This document shows, piece by piece, positions 35,501 through 42,883 of a stretch of DNA of 64,000 nt. Numbering within the stretch: position 1 is the first letter of the stretch; each line of letters opens with the position of its first letter. The position numbers and the translations under genes are program-made. Origin of the DNA: an uncultured Lewinella sp. (GTDB lineage Bacteria; Bacteroidota; Bacteroidia; Chitinophagales; Saprospiraceae); NCBI GenBank assembly GCA_937873655.1, contig CALMYQ010000006.1:1-64000 (forward strand), read 5' to 3'. The notes under the pieces were generated by a model, which saw only the letters and a list, made by a program, of their open reading frames with translations, searched no databases and was not told where the DNA came from.

Positions 35501-38500
35501 ATTTTTACATCACGCAGGTATCCACCGGCAGCTGTTCCACCCCGATCACGCCGACCCCGGTCACGGTGGCGGTACAGGTTGCGCCGGACATTTTCCCGAT
35601 CAACGACGTAACTGCCTGCGGGAGTTATACCCTGCCCCAGATCCAGGGGACCAACCTGACCGGTCAGGAAGCGTACCATACGGGGCCCAACGGCACCGGC
35701 ATCACCTATTTCCCAGGTGAGGTGATCACCTCGAGCGTGATCCTGTATGCGCTGGATTTTGTCTCCCCGCTGTGTCTGGATGAAGAGATTTTCCTGGTCG
35801 ATATCGCGCAGGCGCCCGACCTTATCGTCAATAACAGTACCGAGATCTGCCCGGGCGGGAGCCTGGATCTATCGGATGTCGCGCTGGATCTGAATTTCAC
35901 TGGGCTGCCCATCACTTTCCATTCGGCCAATCCGCCGACACCGGGCAACCAGTTGACCAATACGACGGTTTCGCCCGGCTCGAACACCACTTATTACGCC
36001 TTTGCAAACGGCGGCGCGGGCTGTCAGGATGTACTTCCCATCCCGGTTACGGTGCTGGCGGCGCCGGTAGCCGCCAACCCGGGCAACCAGGCTATGTGTG
36101 ACCCCGGAACCGGCTTTGCCGTTTTCAACCTTTCTGCGTTGAATCCCGTAGTGGCCAACGGGCAAAGCGTAACCGTAGCCTGGTATTCTAATGCCGCAGC
36201 TACCATTTCTATCGGCAATCCCGATGGTTATTCCACCTCAGGCGGACTGGTTTACGCTGCGGTTTCAAACGGGCAATGCACTTCCCTGCCGGTTGCGGTA
36301 TCCCTGGTGGTCAACCCGAACCCCGTCGCTACGGTAGCCAATACCGTTGAACCTGATTGTACGGTAGGCAATAACGGAGCCATCAGCATCGCCGTCAACG
36401 GCGGAAGCTCGCCCTATATCTTCGACTGGGACCCCGACGCCCTTGACGGCGAGCAGAACCCCACCGGGCTTGAACCCGGGGATTACACCGTGACGGTCAC
36501 CGACCAGAACGGCTGCAGCGACGTGACAACGGCCACCCTCAGCGCGGCTTCCGGCATTGAACTGGCTTGCGGCGAAACCCAGCAGGCTTCCTCGCCCGGC
36601 GCCTCCGACGGTGAGGCCATTGTGATCGTCACCGGCGGCGTACCGCCCTTCCAGCTCAGTTGGAGCGGACCGGTCAGCGGCAGCCAGACCCTGGCGAATA
36701 ACGATCCTTTCTTCATCACCGGTCTTCCGGTAGGCGAATACAGCATTGTGCTGACCGACAGCCAGGGATGCGAGACGACCTGCGAATTTTCCATGAGCAG
36801 TTTCGGGTGCAATATCCTGCTCGATATCGCAGGAACCGATCCAACCTGTCCGGGTGGCAACAACGGATCGATCAGCCTGGATGTGCAGAATGCTTCCGGC
36901 GCCGTTACGTTCGACTGGGATGACGATACGCTGGACGGGACGGAAGACCCTGCGGGGTTGCAGGCCGGCACTTACAACCTGACCGTTACGGATGAGACGG
37001 GCTGCGAGGCGACGGCCTCCGTCACCCTGAATGATCCGCCGGCGCTGGTGGTCAACTGCGGTCAAAATGCCCCGGCGTCCGGGATCAATACCGCCGACGG
37101 ATCGGCGTTGATCGGATTCGGCGGGGGGACCCCACCCTATGCCTTCAATTTTACAGGGCCGACACCGATCAGTACCACGGCTTCCACCGCAAGCGCCGGA
37201 ACCGTTTTCCCGGGATTACTGCCCGGTGACTATGTGTTGACCTTCACTGACGCCAACGGTTGTTCAACCACCTGCAATTTCACCATCAACGGGCCCGGGT
37301 GCTTTGTGCAGGTCACCGCCGATCCGACCGACCCGACCTGCGCCGGCGCCAATGACGGCTCCATCGAATTGACCGTAATCAATTCTTCCGGCAACCTGAC
37401 CTTCGACTGGAATGTGAATGCTCTGGACGGCCAGCAAAACCCGACCGGTCTGGCGCCGGGCGCCTATTCCGTTACGGTAACGGACGCCAATAACTGCACG
37501 GCCGAGACCACGATCAACCTGACGGATCCTCCGGCGCTGCTCCTGAGTTGCGCCCAGCAATCGGCTGTTTCGATGGTCGGCGCCGCCGATGGGGTTGCGG
37601 CCATTACCCCGGGTGGGGGTACGCCGCCTTATACCCTGGCCTGGAGCGGCCCGGGAAGCGGTACCCAGAATGCGGCCAATGCCGGGACGGTCAATATCAC
37701 CGGCCTTGCAGCGGGCGTCTATTCCCTTACGCTGACGGACGCCAACGGTTGTACCAGCAACTGCGGTTTTACCATCAATACGCCGAATTGCGATCTGACG
37801 ATTGATATCGCGGGTACGGATGTCACCTGCCCGGGCGCCGAAAACGGCAGCATCGACCTGACCATCAACGGCGGGTTCGGCCCCTTTGCGATCGACTGGA
37901 ATGCGGATGACCTGGATGCAACGGAAGACCCCACCGACCTGGCGCCCGGCACCTACGCCGTAACGGTAACGGACACCCATGCCTGCACCGCCACGGCGAG
38001 CGTCAATATCGGCACTGCCGCCACCAATCCGGGGATTGCCATTTCCGCGGATGGGTCTGTCTGCGCCTCGGACTGCGCTACGGTCATCCTGAGCCTGACC
38101 GGAACCCCGCCTTACACCCTTACTTACCAGGTTACGGCAGGCGGCAATACGCTTGATTTTTCAGATGTGATCCCTACTGGTCTGGATACGCTGATCTTCT
38201 GCCCTTCCGCATTCGGATTGAGTACGGGCGTTGTTTCCGTCCATCTGATCCAGCTGGATGACGCCAATTGCTCTACCCCGATCGACGAGACCTACAACAT
38301 CAATATTTTGCCGGAAAGCAGCTCGGATATTACCGGGACTTTGTGCGACGGGGAATCCGTAACCGTGAACGGAACCGTTTACGACCAGAATAACCCCAAC
38401 GGGATGGAGATTGCCATGGCCGCCAACGGGTGCGACAGCGTCATCACGGTCAGCCTGACCTTTTACCCGGCTGCTGAAAGTTCGATTGTGGAAACCCTTT

Positions 38501-40722
38501 GCACCGGTGAAACACTGGCCGTCGGAAATGAGGTTTTCGGCGAAACAAATCCCTCGGGAACGGTAGTGCTTCCGGGCGCCGCGTCAACAGGTTGCGACTC
38601 CACCGTGACCGTGGAGCTGTCGTTCTATCCGGCTGCCGTTGCGGACATAGCCATGACCCTGTGCCCCGGCGAAAACCTGGTTGTGAACAACACCGTTTAT
38701 GATGCGAACAACCCCGCCGGCACGGAAATCCTGATCGGCGGCGCGGCCAGCGGTTGCGATTCCACCATCAACATTCAGCTCAGCTTCTTCGATCCGGTTG
38801 TTTTTGATTTCCAGGAAACCGTTTGTGACGGATTCAGCGTAACGGTCAACAACATCGTCTATGACCGGAATAACCCAGCCGGCAGCGAGGTTCTGGCAGG
38901 CGCCGCGGGCAACGGCTGCGATTCCACCGTGAACATCCAGCTTACCTTCCTGGATGAGGTGATCACGCAGATCGACACGACCCTTTGCATGGGTGAATCC
39001 CTGACGGTCAACGGCACCGTGTACGATGAAACCAACCCGTCGGGGACCGAAGTGGTCCCGGGCGGCAGCGCTGCCGGTTGCGACAGCACCATTGTCGTCA
39101 ATCTTGGGTATTACCCGCCTTCGGTCACCAATATATCAGGCCCGTTATGCCCCGGAGAATCCGTGGTGGTCAACGGAAACGTTTACGACCAGCTTAATCC
39201 CGACGGCACGGAAGTGCTGACCGGTTCGACAGGTTGTGACAGTATCGTCGTCATTACCCTGACCTTCTATCCGGGTTCGGTGAGCACCATTGCCCAGACC
39301 CTTTGCGAAGGAGAAAGCCTGGCGGTCAACGGTCAGGTCTACGATCAGAACAACCCGACCGGTCAGCAGGTACTGTCGGGCGCTTCCGCCACCGGCTGCG
39401 ACAGCCTGATCATGGTCAACCTCAGCTTTGTGCCGCAACAAACGGCAGGCCTGACCGCCTCAGGCGCCATTTGTCCGGGCGGAACAGGCGTGCTGACCCT
39501 TCACCTGACCGGCACAACCGGGCCGGTGGACATCAGCATCGGGGGCGGCAGTCCTATTTCCCTCACCGGTGCGGTAGACGGTCAAACATTCGAAGTTTCG
39601 CCTGCAGCCACCACGAATTATTTCATTTCAAGCATTTTGTCGCAGGGCGGCAATTGCCCGATCAATATCACCGGCGGGCAGGCAACGATCGAGGTTTCCG
39701 GATTGACGGTTGTAATTGCGGCTTCGTCTGATTTCGGCGGATACCCCATTAGTTGCGCCGACGCTTTTGACGGCACCATCACGGCCCGCACTTCGGGGGG
39801 CGTCAATCCTGTTTTCTTCCAATGGGACAACGGTACCACTGCGCCGTTCCAGACGGGTGTGGGGGCAGGCCTTTACAGCGTCACGGCAACGGACGCCGCA
39901 GGGTGCACCGGCTCGACTACCTTTGAGCTGGCAGGGCCGCCGCCGATCGATGCAGAAGTCACGACGCTAGGCGCCAATTGTTTTGATGAAAATTCCGGTC
40001 AGATCATCATCAATTCGCTGACCGGCGGCATCGCGCCATTTGAATACTCGCTGGACGGTTTATTCTTCAAACCGCTGCCGAACGGCCAGTTCGCAATCCC
40101 CAACCTGCAGGCTGGGGCCTACAACCTTGAGATTTCGGATGTCTACGATTGCGCAACGGTCTATCCGGTTGTTGTGCAGGGCGCTGAAGAACTCGCGCTT
40201 GACCTGGGTCCTGACCAGACCATCCAACTGGGCGAATCCGTTGAATTGAATGCGTTGGTGAATTTCGAAGTGGCGTCCTTTGCCTGGACCCCGACAGATT
40301 CCCTGAGATCCCCGGATAACCTCTCTACGGAAGCCTCTCCTACGGAAACGACGATTTACACCCTTACGGCTACAGAAGCCAGCGGCTGTCAGGTGAGCGA
40401 TAAAATCACCGTCTTTGTCAACAAGCAAGGCCGCGTTTATATCCCGTCGGTCTTCTCGCCGAACGGCGACGGCAACAACGACACCTTTACGGTATTTGCA
40501 GGCGGGGAAGTCGCCCGCGTCACCGTCTTCAAGGTATTTGATCGTTGGGGCAACCTGTTGTTCTCCGACGGGCCGTTCGAACCGAACAACCCGGGGCTGG
40601 GCTGGGACGGCGAATTCCAGGGCCGGCCGATGAACGCAGCGGTCTATGTCTTCTATGCCGAGGTGGAATATGTTGACGGGCGACGGGAAACGTTCAAGGG
40701 GGATGTGACCTTGGTGCGGTGA
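32548..40722 (+). CDS. Giant CHU_C-domain adhesin (gliding-associated C-terminal domain)
   Basis: 2724 aa. An unusually long N-terminus (about 76 residues) ends in a signal-like MGAVSLLGVSLALINPINAQ; a start at a later Met is possible. Then follow an AT-rich N-terminal domain, five tandem 75-aa repeats (33646-34770; PLNTTQSGITGTWSGPGVSG), Ig-like domains, five or so SprB repeats with FDWD-x-D patterns, seven tandem repeats of about 53 aa (38320-39440; LCxGESLxVNGxVYDxxNPxG, GCDS), two more SprB-like repeats, and a type B CHU_C end (YIPSVFSPNGDGNNDTFTVF, VFDRWGNLLF, GWDGEFQGRPMNAAVYVFY). CHU_C proteins are T9SS cargo attached at the surface, commonly adhesins. Confidence 0.93.
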   Translation: MRLRTSILLPIADLMKSVFSTPQAWFARLSAAVMYSLDREVIERRVTSLIPLRSGVMGAVSLLGVSLALINPINAQDGWSSTSCFGSSPTPLQIMINACGDESTTEFILFQTGSSAYTMSGTTIDVECPEGTLNSLVNGYSSNAVAVAALNNSLGPCGSGNIFIDAMAPPTSGNIPPNSKVLVFPSANPDLSYLTPTSLSGLCGAENVYVVFGNYSGGTPLFKNSGCTACGCIRYIDIVFNGGCSYDIDYDVQVFSNNDGENIQLGAGGTINYQPGGDCIPIIDFVQTCTPPDFTNPGPQIACSSFSLPNIAGSNLSGNEAFFTGPSGSGTQFSPGQLITSSGTYYIYDPTSSCSDEESFTITINTPTAPTLTNIGPFCSTDAAVPLNTTQSGITGTWSGPGVSGNIFNPATAGAGIHTLTFTPDAGQCADVNTIMVNVTNATSPGLTPIGPLCSTDAAVPLNTTQSGITGIWSGPGVSGNTFNPATAGAGNHTLTFTPNAGQCASVTTLMVNVTNAASPALTSVGPFCINDAAVPLNTTQSGISGAWSGPGVSGNSFNPATAGAGNHTLTFTPAAGQCALANTLPVTVNSATTPALNPVGPLCSTDAAVPLNTTQSGINGTWSGPGVAGNSFNPATAGAGNHTLTFTPTAGQCANINTIMITVTGATTPNLTPIGPFCANDAPVPLNTTQSGITGTWSGPGVSGNTFNPATANTGSNGLTFTPDPGQCAGTNNLNVIVNPVPTANPATFNICVLSIAPPAADYDLPGTENVINGGSGLQVNWYNDAAGTSPINDINDVAGLPSTVFATVFNGQCESATVPVTVQLEFAPASQNASAQACDSGNGTAVFDLTTLAGQVNGTPGITVTFYLDHTGLNPVPNPGNFTATNGTVLYAFASSPSGCRSAQPGTVTLNVVSGIDPAAVGLDVSPTALCGPGDVTLTFTLPVGGSYTVAYSYSNSVIGTINSTITTTNGGSTLIFVDATTDFYITQVSTGSCSTPITPTPVTVAVQVAPDIFPINDVTACGSYTLPQIQGTNLTGQEAYHTGPNGTGITYFPGEVITSSVILYALDFVSPLCLDEEIFLVDIAQAPDLIVNNSTEICPGGSLDLSDVALDLNFTGLPITFHSANPPTPGNQLTNTTVSPGSNTTYYAFANGGAGCQDVLPIPVTVLAAPVAANPGNQAMCDPGTGFAVFNLSALNPVVANGQSVTVAWYSNAAATISIGNPDGYSTSGGLVYAAVSNGQCTSLPVAVSLVVNPNPVATVANTVEPDCTVGNNGAISIAVNGGSSPYIFDWDPDALDGEQNPTGLEPGDYTVTVTDQNGCSDVTTATLSAASGIELACGETQQASSPGASDGEAIVIVTGGVPPFQLSWSGPVSGSQTLANNDPFFITGLPVGEYSIVLTDSQGCETTCEFSMSSFGCNILLDIAGTDPTCPGGNNGSISLDVQNASGAVTFDWDDDTLDGTEDPAGLQAGTYNLTVTDETGCEATASVTLNDPPALVVNCGQNAPASGINTADGSALIGFGGGTPPYAFNFTGPTPISTTASTASAGTVFPGLLPGDYVLTFTDANGCSTTCNFTINGPGCFVQVTADPTDPTCAGANDGSIELTVINSSGNLTFDWNVNALDGQQNPTGLAPGAYSVTVTDANNCTAETTINLTDPPALLLSCAQQSAVSMVGAADGVAAITPGGGTPPYTLAWSGPGSGTQNAANAGTVNITGLAAGVYSLTLTDANGCTSNCGFTINTPNCDLTIDIAGTDVTCPGAENGSIDLTINGGFGPFAIDWNADDLDATEDPTDLAPGTYAVTVTDTHACTATASVNIGTAATNPGIAISADGSVCASDCATVILSLTGTPPYTLTYQVTAGGNTLDFSDVIPTGLDTLIFCPSAFGLSTGVVSVHLIQLDDANCSTPIDETYNINILPESSSDITGTLCDGESVTVNGTVYDQNNPNGMEIAMAANGCDSVITVSLTFYPAAESSIVETLCTGETLAVGNEVFGETNPSGTVVLPGAASTGCDSTVTVELSFYPAAVADIAMTLCPGENLVVNNTVYDANNPAGTEILIGGAASGCDSTINIQLSFFDPVVFDFQETVCDGFSVTVNNIVYDRNNPAGSEVLAGAAGNGCDSTVNIQLTFLDEVITQIDTTLCMGESLTVNGTVYDETNPSGTEVVPGGSAAGCDSTIVVNLGYYPPSVTNISGPLCPGESVVVNGNVYDQLNPDGTEVLTGSTGCDSIVVITLTFYPGSVSTIAQTLCEGESLAVNGQVYDQNNPTGQQVLSGASATGCDSLIMVNLSFVPQQTAGLTASGAICPGGTGVLTLHLTGTTGPVDISIGGGSPISLTGAVDGQTFEVSPAATTNYFISSILSQGGNCPINITGGQATIEVSGLTVVIAASSDFGGYPISCADAFDGTITARTSGGVNPVFFQWDNGTTAPFQTGVGAGLYSVTATDAAGCTGSTTFELAGPPPIDAEVTTLGANCFDENSGQIIINSLTGGIAPFEYSLDGLFFKPLPNGQFAIPNLQAGAYNLEISDVYDCATVYPVVVQGAEELALDLGPDQTIQLGESVELNALVNFEVASFAWTPTDSLRSPDNLSTEASPTETTIYTLTATEASGCQVSDKITVFVNKQGRVYIPSVFSPNGDGNNDTFTVFAGGEVARVTVFKVFDRWGNLLFSDGPFEPNNPGLGWDGEFQGRPMNAAVYVFYAEVEYVDGRRETFKGDVTLVR
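33646..34770 (+). repeat. Five tandem 225-bp coding repeats
   Basis: Five units of 75 codons, with the stretch around PLNTTQSGI-x-G-x-WSGPGVSGN nearly invariant while flanking positions differ. DNA identity is high in the core, which would promote recombination and copy-number change. Confidence 0.93.
38320..39440 (+). repeat. Seven tandem ~53-aa coding repeats with Cys pair
   Basis: Seven units each with LC-x-GE-S-x-x-V-N-G-x-V-Y-D, N-P-x-G-T-E-V-L and GCDS-x-x-V-x-L-x-F. The two Cys per unit could form a disulfide within each module. More diverged at DNA level than the 225-bp repeats. Confidence 0.9.
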
Positions 40723-41061
40723 GGCGGTGGCAGGTGGCTGGTGGCTGGATACTGGTGACTGGATGCTGGATGCTGGTGGCTGGTGGCTGGATACTGGTGA
40801 CTGGATGCTGGTGACTGGATACTGGATACTGGTGACTGGATACTGGATACTGGTGACTGGATACTGGATGCTGGTGACTGGATACTGGATACTGGTGACT
40901 GGATACTGGATACTGGTGACTGGGGAACCGGGCTGCCAACTGCCAACTGCCAACTGAAAGACTGAAGACTGAAGACTGCCAACTCTCCAGGCGGGGGCAT
41001 GTGGACAGGCAAGCATAAAAAAAATTTCCCGGAGAATTTTAAAACGGCGTAGATTTGCGGC
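40723..41061. repeat. Heptamer array with 21-nt higher-order period
   Basis: The 339-bp spacer after the adhesin is mostly tandem 7-nt units (CTGGATA, CTGGATG, CTGGTGA, CTGGTGG) from 40724 to 40920. From 40811 the unit GTGACT recurs exactly every 21 nt (40811, 40832, 40853, 40874, 40895, 40916). It ends in short CCAACTG and GACTGAA repeats near 40936-40982. Open frames through it are repeats read as protein and not genes. Confidence 0.95.
41050..41057 (+). promoter_or_regulatory. -7 element directly before 41062 ORF
   Basis: TAGATTTG, a TAnnTTTG match, ends 4 bases before the ATG at 41062. If used, transcription would begin at or near the start codon, giving a leaderless mRNA. Confidence 0.45.
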
Positions 41062-41439
41062 ATGAATGCAGGGTTGCGATTTACCGCCTTGTTTTTTGCC
41101 GTTCTTATCTTCTTTCTGAGCGTCCGTTCCGGCGCGGGGCTTTTCTTTGCCGACCTCACATTCGAACAAACGGCTGAAGGAGGGGACTCTTCCGTTTTTC
41201 TGAAAGCAGACCATTCCCTTCCGCTTTGCGTGACCGACAAGGAGAAGGAGGCTTTCGGCCTTTTGAACCAGCTGAAAGGGAAAAGGCTTTCCTTTAAACT
41301 GTCGTTTGTTCCTGTTTTTTTAAAGATGACCGGGGCCTGGCGGCCTGCCCCGCAATCCTGGAAGGCTTCTTTTCTGAGCCTGATTATCCGTGGCCTGGAG
41401 GCCAGAGAGATCATCTTTCCTTTTCATAGTTTCTGGTAG
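41062..41439 (+). CDS. Small hypothetical secreted or membrane protein
   Basis: 125 aa with an N-terminal hydrophobic segment (FTALFFAVLIFFLSV) and a possible second one near the C-terminus. No lipobox. Family not recognised. It has a single obvious start and a -7 element right in front. Base composition matches neighbours, but there is no homology evidence, so it could be spurious. Confidence 0.5.
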   Translation: MNAGLRFTALFFAVLIFFLSVRSGAGLFFADLTFEQTAEGGDSSVFLKADHSLPLCVTDKEKEAFGLLNQLKGKRLSFKLSFVPVFLKMTGAWRPAPQSWKASFLSLIIRGLEAREIIFPFHSFW

Positions 41440-41545
41440 TGAAATTCAACCCGGGTCTGCATTTGCAGCTCCCTGAAAGGGTCTTCCGGTCAATGTACGC
41501 GGGTTGGCCCAGGTTATATTATTTCACCTTTATCAATTCAGAAAC

Positions 41546-42037
41546 ATGGACTTATCATCATTGATAATCGGTATTTTCCTTTTGGGTTTAATGATTGTGC
41601 CGATCGTTGCGGTGGAGCAGCGTAAAAAAGGTAAAGCCAGGAAATTCCAGGCGAATTTCCTCAAGCTGGCAGCCGAGCGGCAATTAAAAATCGTCCAATG
41701 CGACAAATGGCGCTTTCATGCGATCGGGCTTGATCCGGCAGCTAAAAAGCTGTTTTATCTCAAGGATAAAAACGGTCAGCAGCAGGAGGCGCTTATTGAC
41801 CTGACCAAGGTCAAAAGCTGCAAGGCCGTCAACATCAACCGGACGGCTGCTGAAAACAGGAAAATCATCGACCGGCTGGCACTGGCATTCACAACCGGGG
41901 AGCAGGCCGAGAAAGAACGGCAACTGGAATTCTACAATGCCCAGGAATACCCCTCGCTGACTGAAGAGCTGGGGTTGCTGGATAAATGGCAGAAGCTGGT
42001 TTCGGAACAGTTGAAAACGGCTAGCCCTGTGGGTTGA
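41546..42037 (+). CDS. Hypothetical membrane-anchored protein
   Basis: From ATG 41546 (MDLSSLIIGIFLLGLMIVPI) the protein is 163 aa. One N-terminal transmembrane helix is followed by a basic stretch (EQRKKGKARKF), then a soluble domain with WRFHAIGLDPAAKKLFYLKD and DLTKVKSCKAV, which resembles PH-like or YcxB-type beta domains that read as membrane-bound sensors. This is a resemblance only; family unknown. An upstream start at 41504 adds no useful sequence. Confidence 0.7.
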   Translation: MDLSSLIIGIFLLGLMIVPIVAVEQRKKGKARKFQANFLKLAAERQLKIVQCDKWRFHAIGLDPAAKKLFYLKDKNGQQQEALIDLTKVKSCKAVNINRTAAENRKIIDRLALAFTTGEQAEKERQLEFYNAQEYPSLTEELGLLDKWQKLVSEQLKTASPVG

Positions 42038-42205
42038 TTTTATTGTCCCGGCGCAGGGCCTTTTCACAGGTAATTCGGATCAGGGGTAAAATATTTACAC
42101 AGATTGCATTAAAATTTAACTTAACGGTTTTAACAAATCTAAACTTAAAGGCGTTAAGAATAATATTCTAATGCTAATCCGTGACTTAGGATTAAAACCC
42201 TGTTT

Positions 42206-42874
42206 ATGAAACGATTGACACTCAAACACTGGACAGCCGGTTTTTTACCCCTGATCCTCTTTCTGCCGACCTTTGAAACCAATATTTCCGCCAATGAATG
42301 GACCCTGCGCCAGGAAAAGGGCGATCTGAAGGTCTACACCCGGGCCAATGCCGACTCCGGCATCAAGGAGGTCCGGATAACCACCCTGATGGAAACTTCC
42401 CAAAGCGGACTTATGGCCGCCCTGTGCGATGTACCCGCTTATCTGGACTGGGTGTACAAGTGCAGTGAAGCCCGCAGGCTGGAGACCGTCAGCGAGCAGG
42501 AATTTTTCTACTATACCAAATCCGATTTCCCGTTTCCGGCTTCCGATCGCGATCTGATCGTCCATTCGTGGCATTGGCAGGACAATCACGGGGTCATTCA
42601 TTCCCGTTCGTCCGCCCGGCCGGATTATTTGCCCGACAACAAAGGGGTGGTGCGGATCCGGGAATTCAATTCCACCTGGAAGATCTCACCGGTCGGCCCT
42701 GACAAGGTATCCATTGAATACGAGGTCAAGACCAATCCGGGCGGCAGTCTCCCGGCGTGGGTGATCAACCTGGGCATTACCTCGGGGCCGGTCAAGACCA
42801 TGGAGAATCTGGCGGCAATGGTGAAGGACAGCCGTTACCGGAATGCGCCTGTACCGGCCTATTTTCGCCATTGA
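42206..42874 (+). CDS. START-domain lipid-binding protein
   Basis: 222 aa with a signal peptide (FLPLILFLPTFETNISA) and a START/SRPBCC fold: EWTLRQEKGDLKVYTR, DVPAYLDWVYKCSEARRL, SDFPFPASDRDLIVHSW, EVKTNPGGSLPAWVINLGI. These features match START proteins of the StarD family in Bacteroidota and Proteobacteria. It likely binds a lipid or sterol-like ligand in the periplasm. It converges with the OmpA-family gene ending at 42884, leaving only nine bases between stops. Confidence 0.88.
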   Translation: MKRLTLKHWTAGFLPLILFLPTFETNISANEWTLRQEKGDLKVYTRANADSGIKEVRITTLMETSQSGLMAALCDVPAYLDWVYKCSEARRLETVSEQEFFYYTKSDFPFPASDRDLIVHSWHWQDNHGVIHSRSSARPDYLPDNKGVVRIREFNSTWKISPVGPDKVSIEYEVKTNPGGSLPAWVINLGITSGPVKTMENLAAMVKDSRYRNAPVPAYFRH

Positions 42875-42883
42875 GCCCTGTGT

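Noticed and set aside
34336..35679. Open frame of 447 codons on the minus strand
   Set aside because: Antisense to the CHU_C adhesin; composition reflects its Gly/Thr/Asn-rich codons.
40724..40920. Possible CRISPR array
   Set aside because: Repeat units are 7 nt (21 nt higher order) with no unique spacers and no cas genes nearby.
40060..41414. Minus-strand frames with SSIQYPVT or SSHQYPV repeats
   Set aside because: These translate the heptamer array (three units make a 7-aa period) and the antisense strand of the adhesin end.
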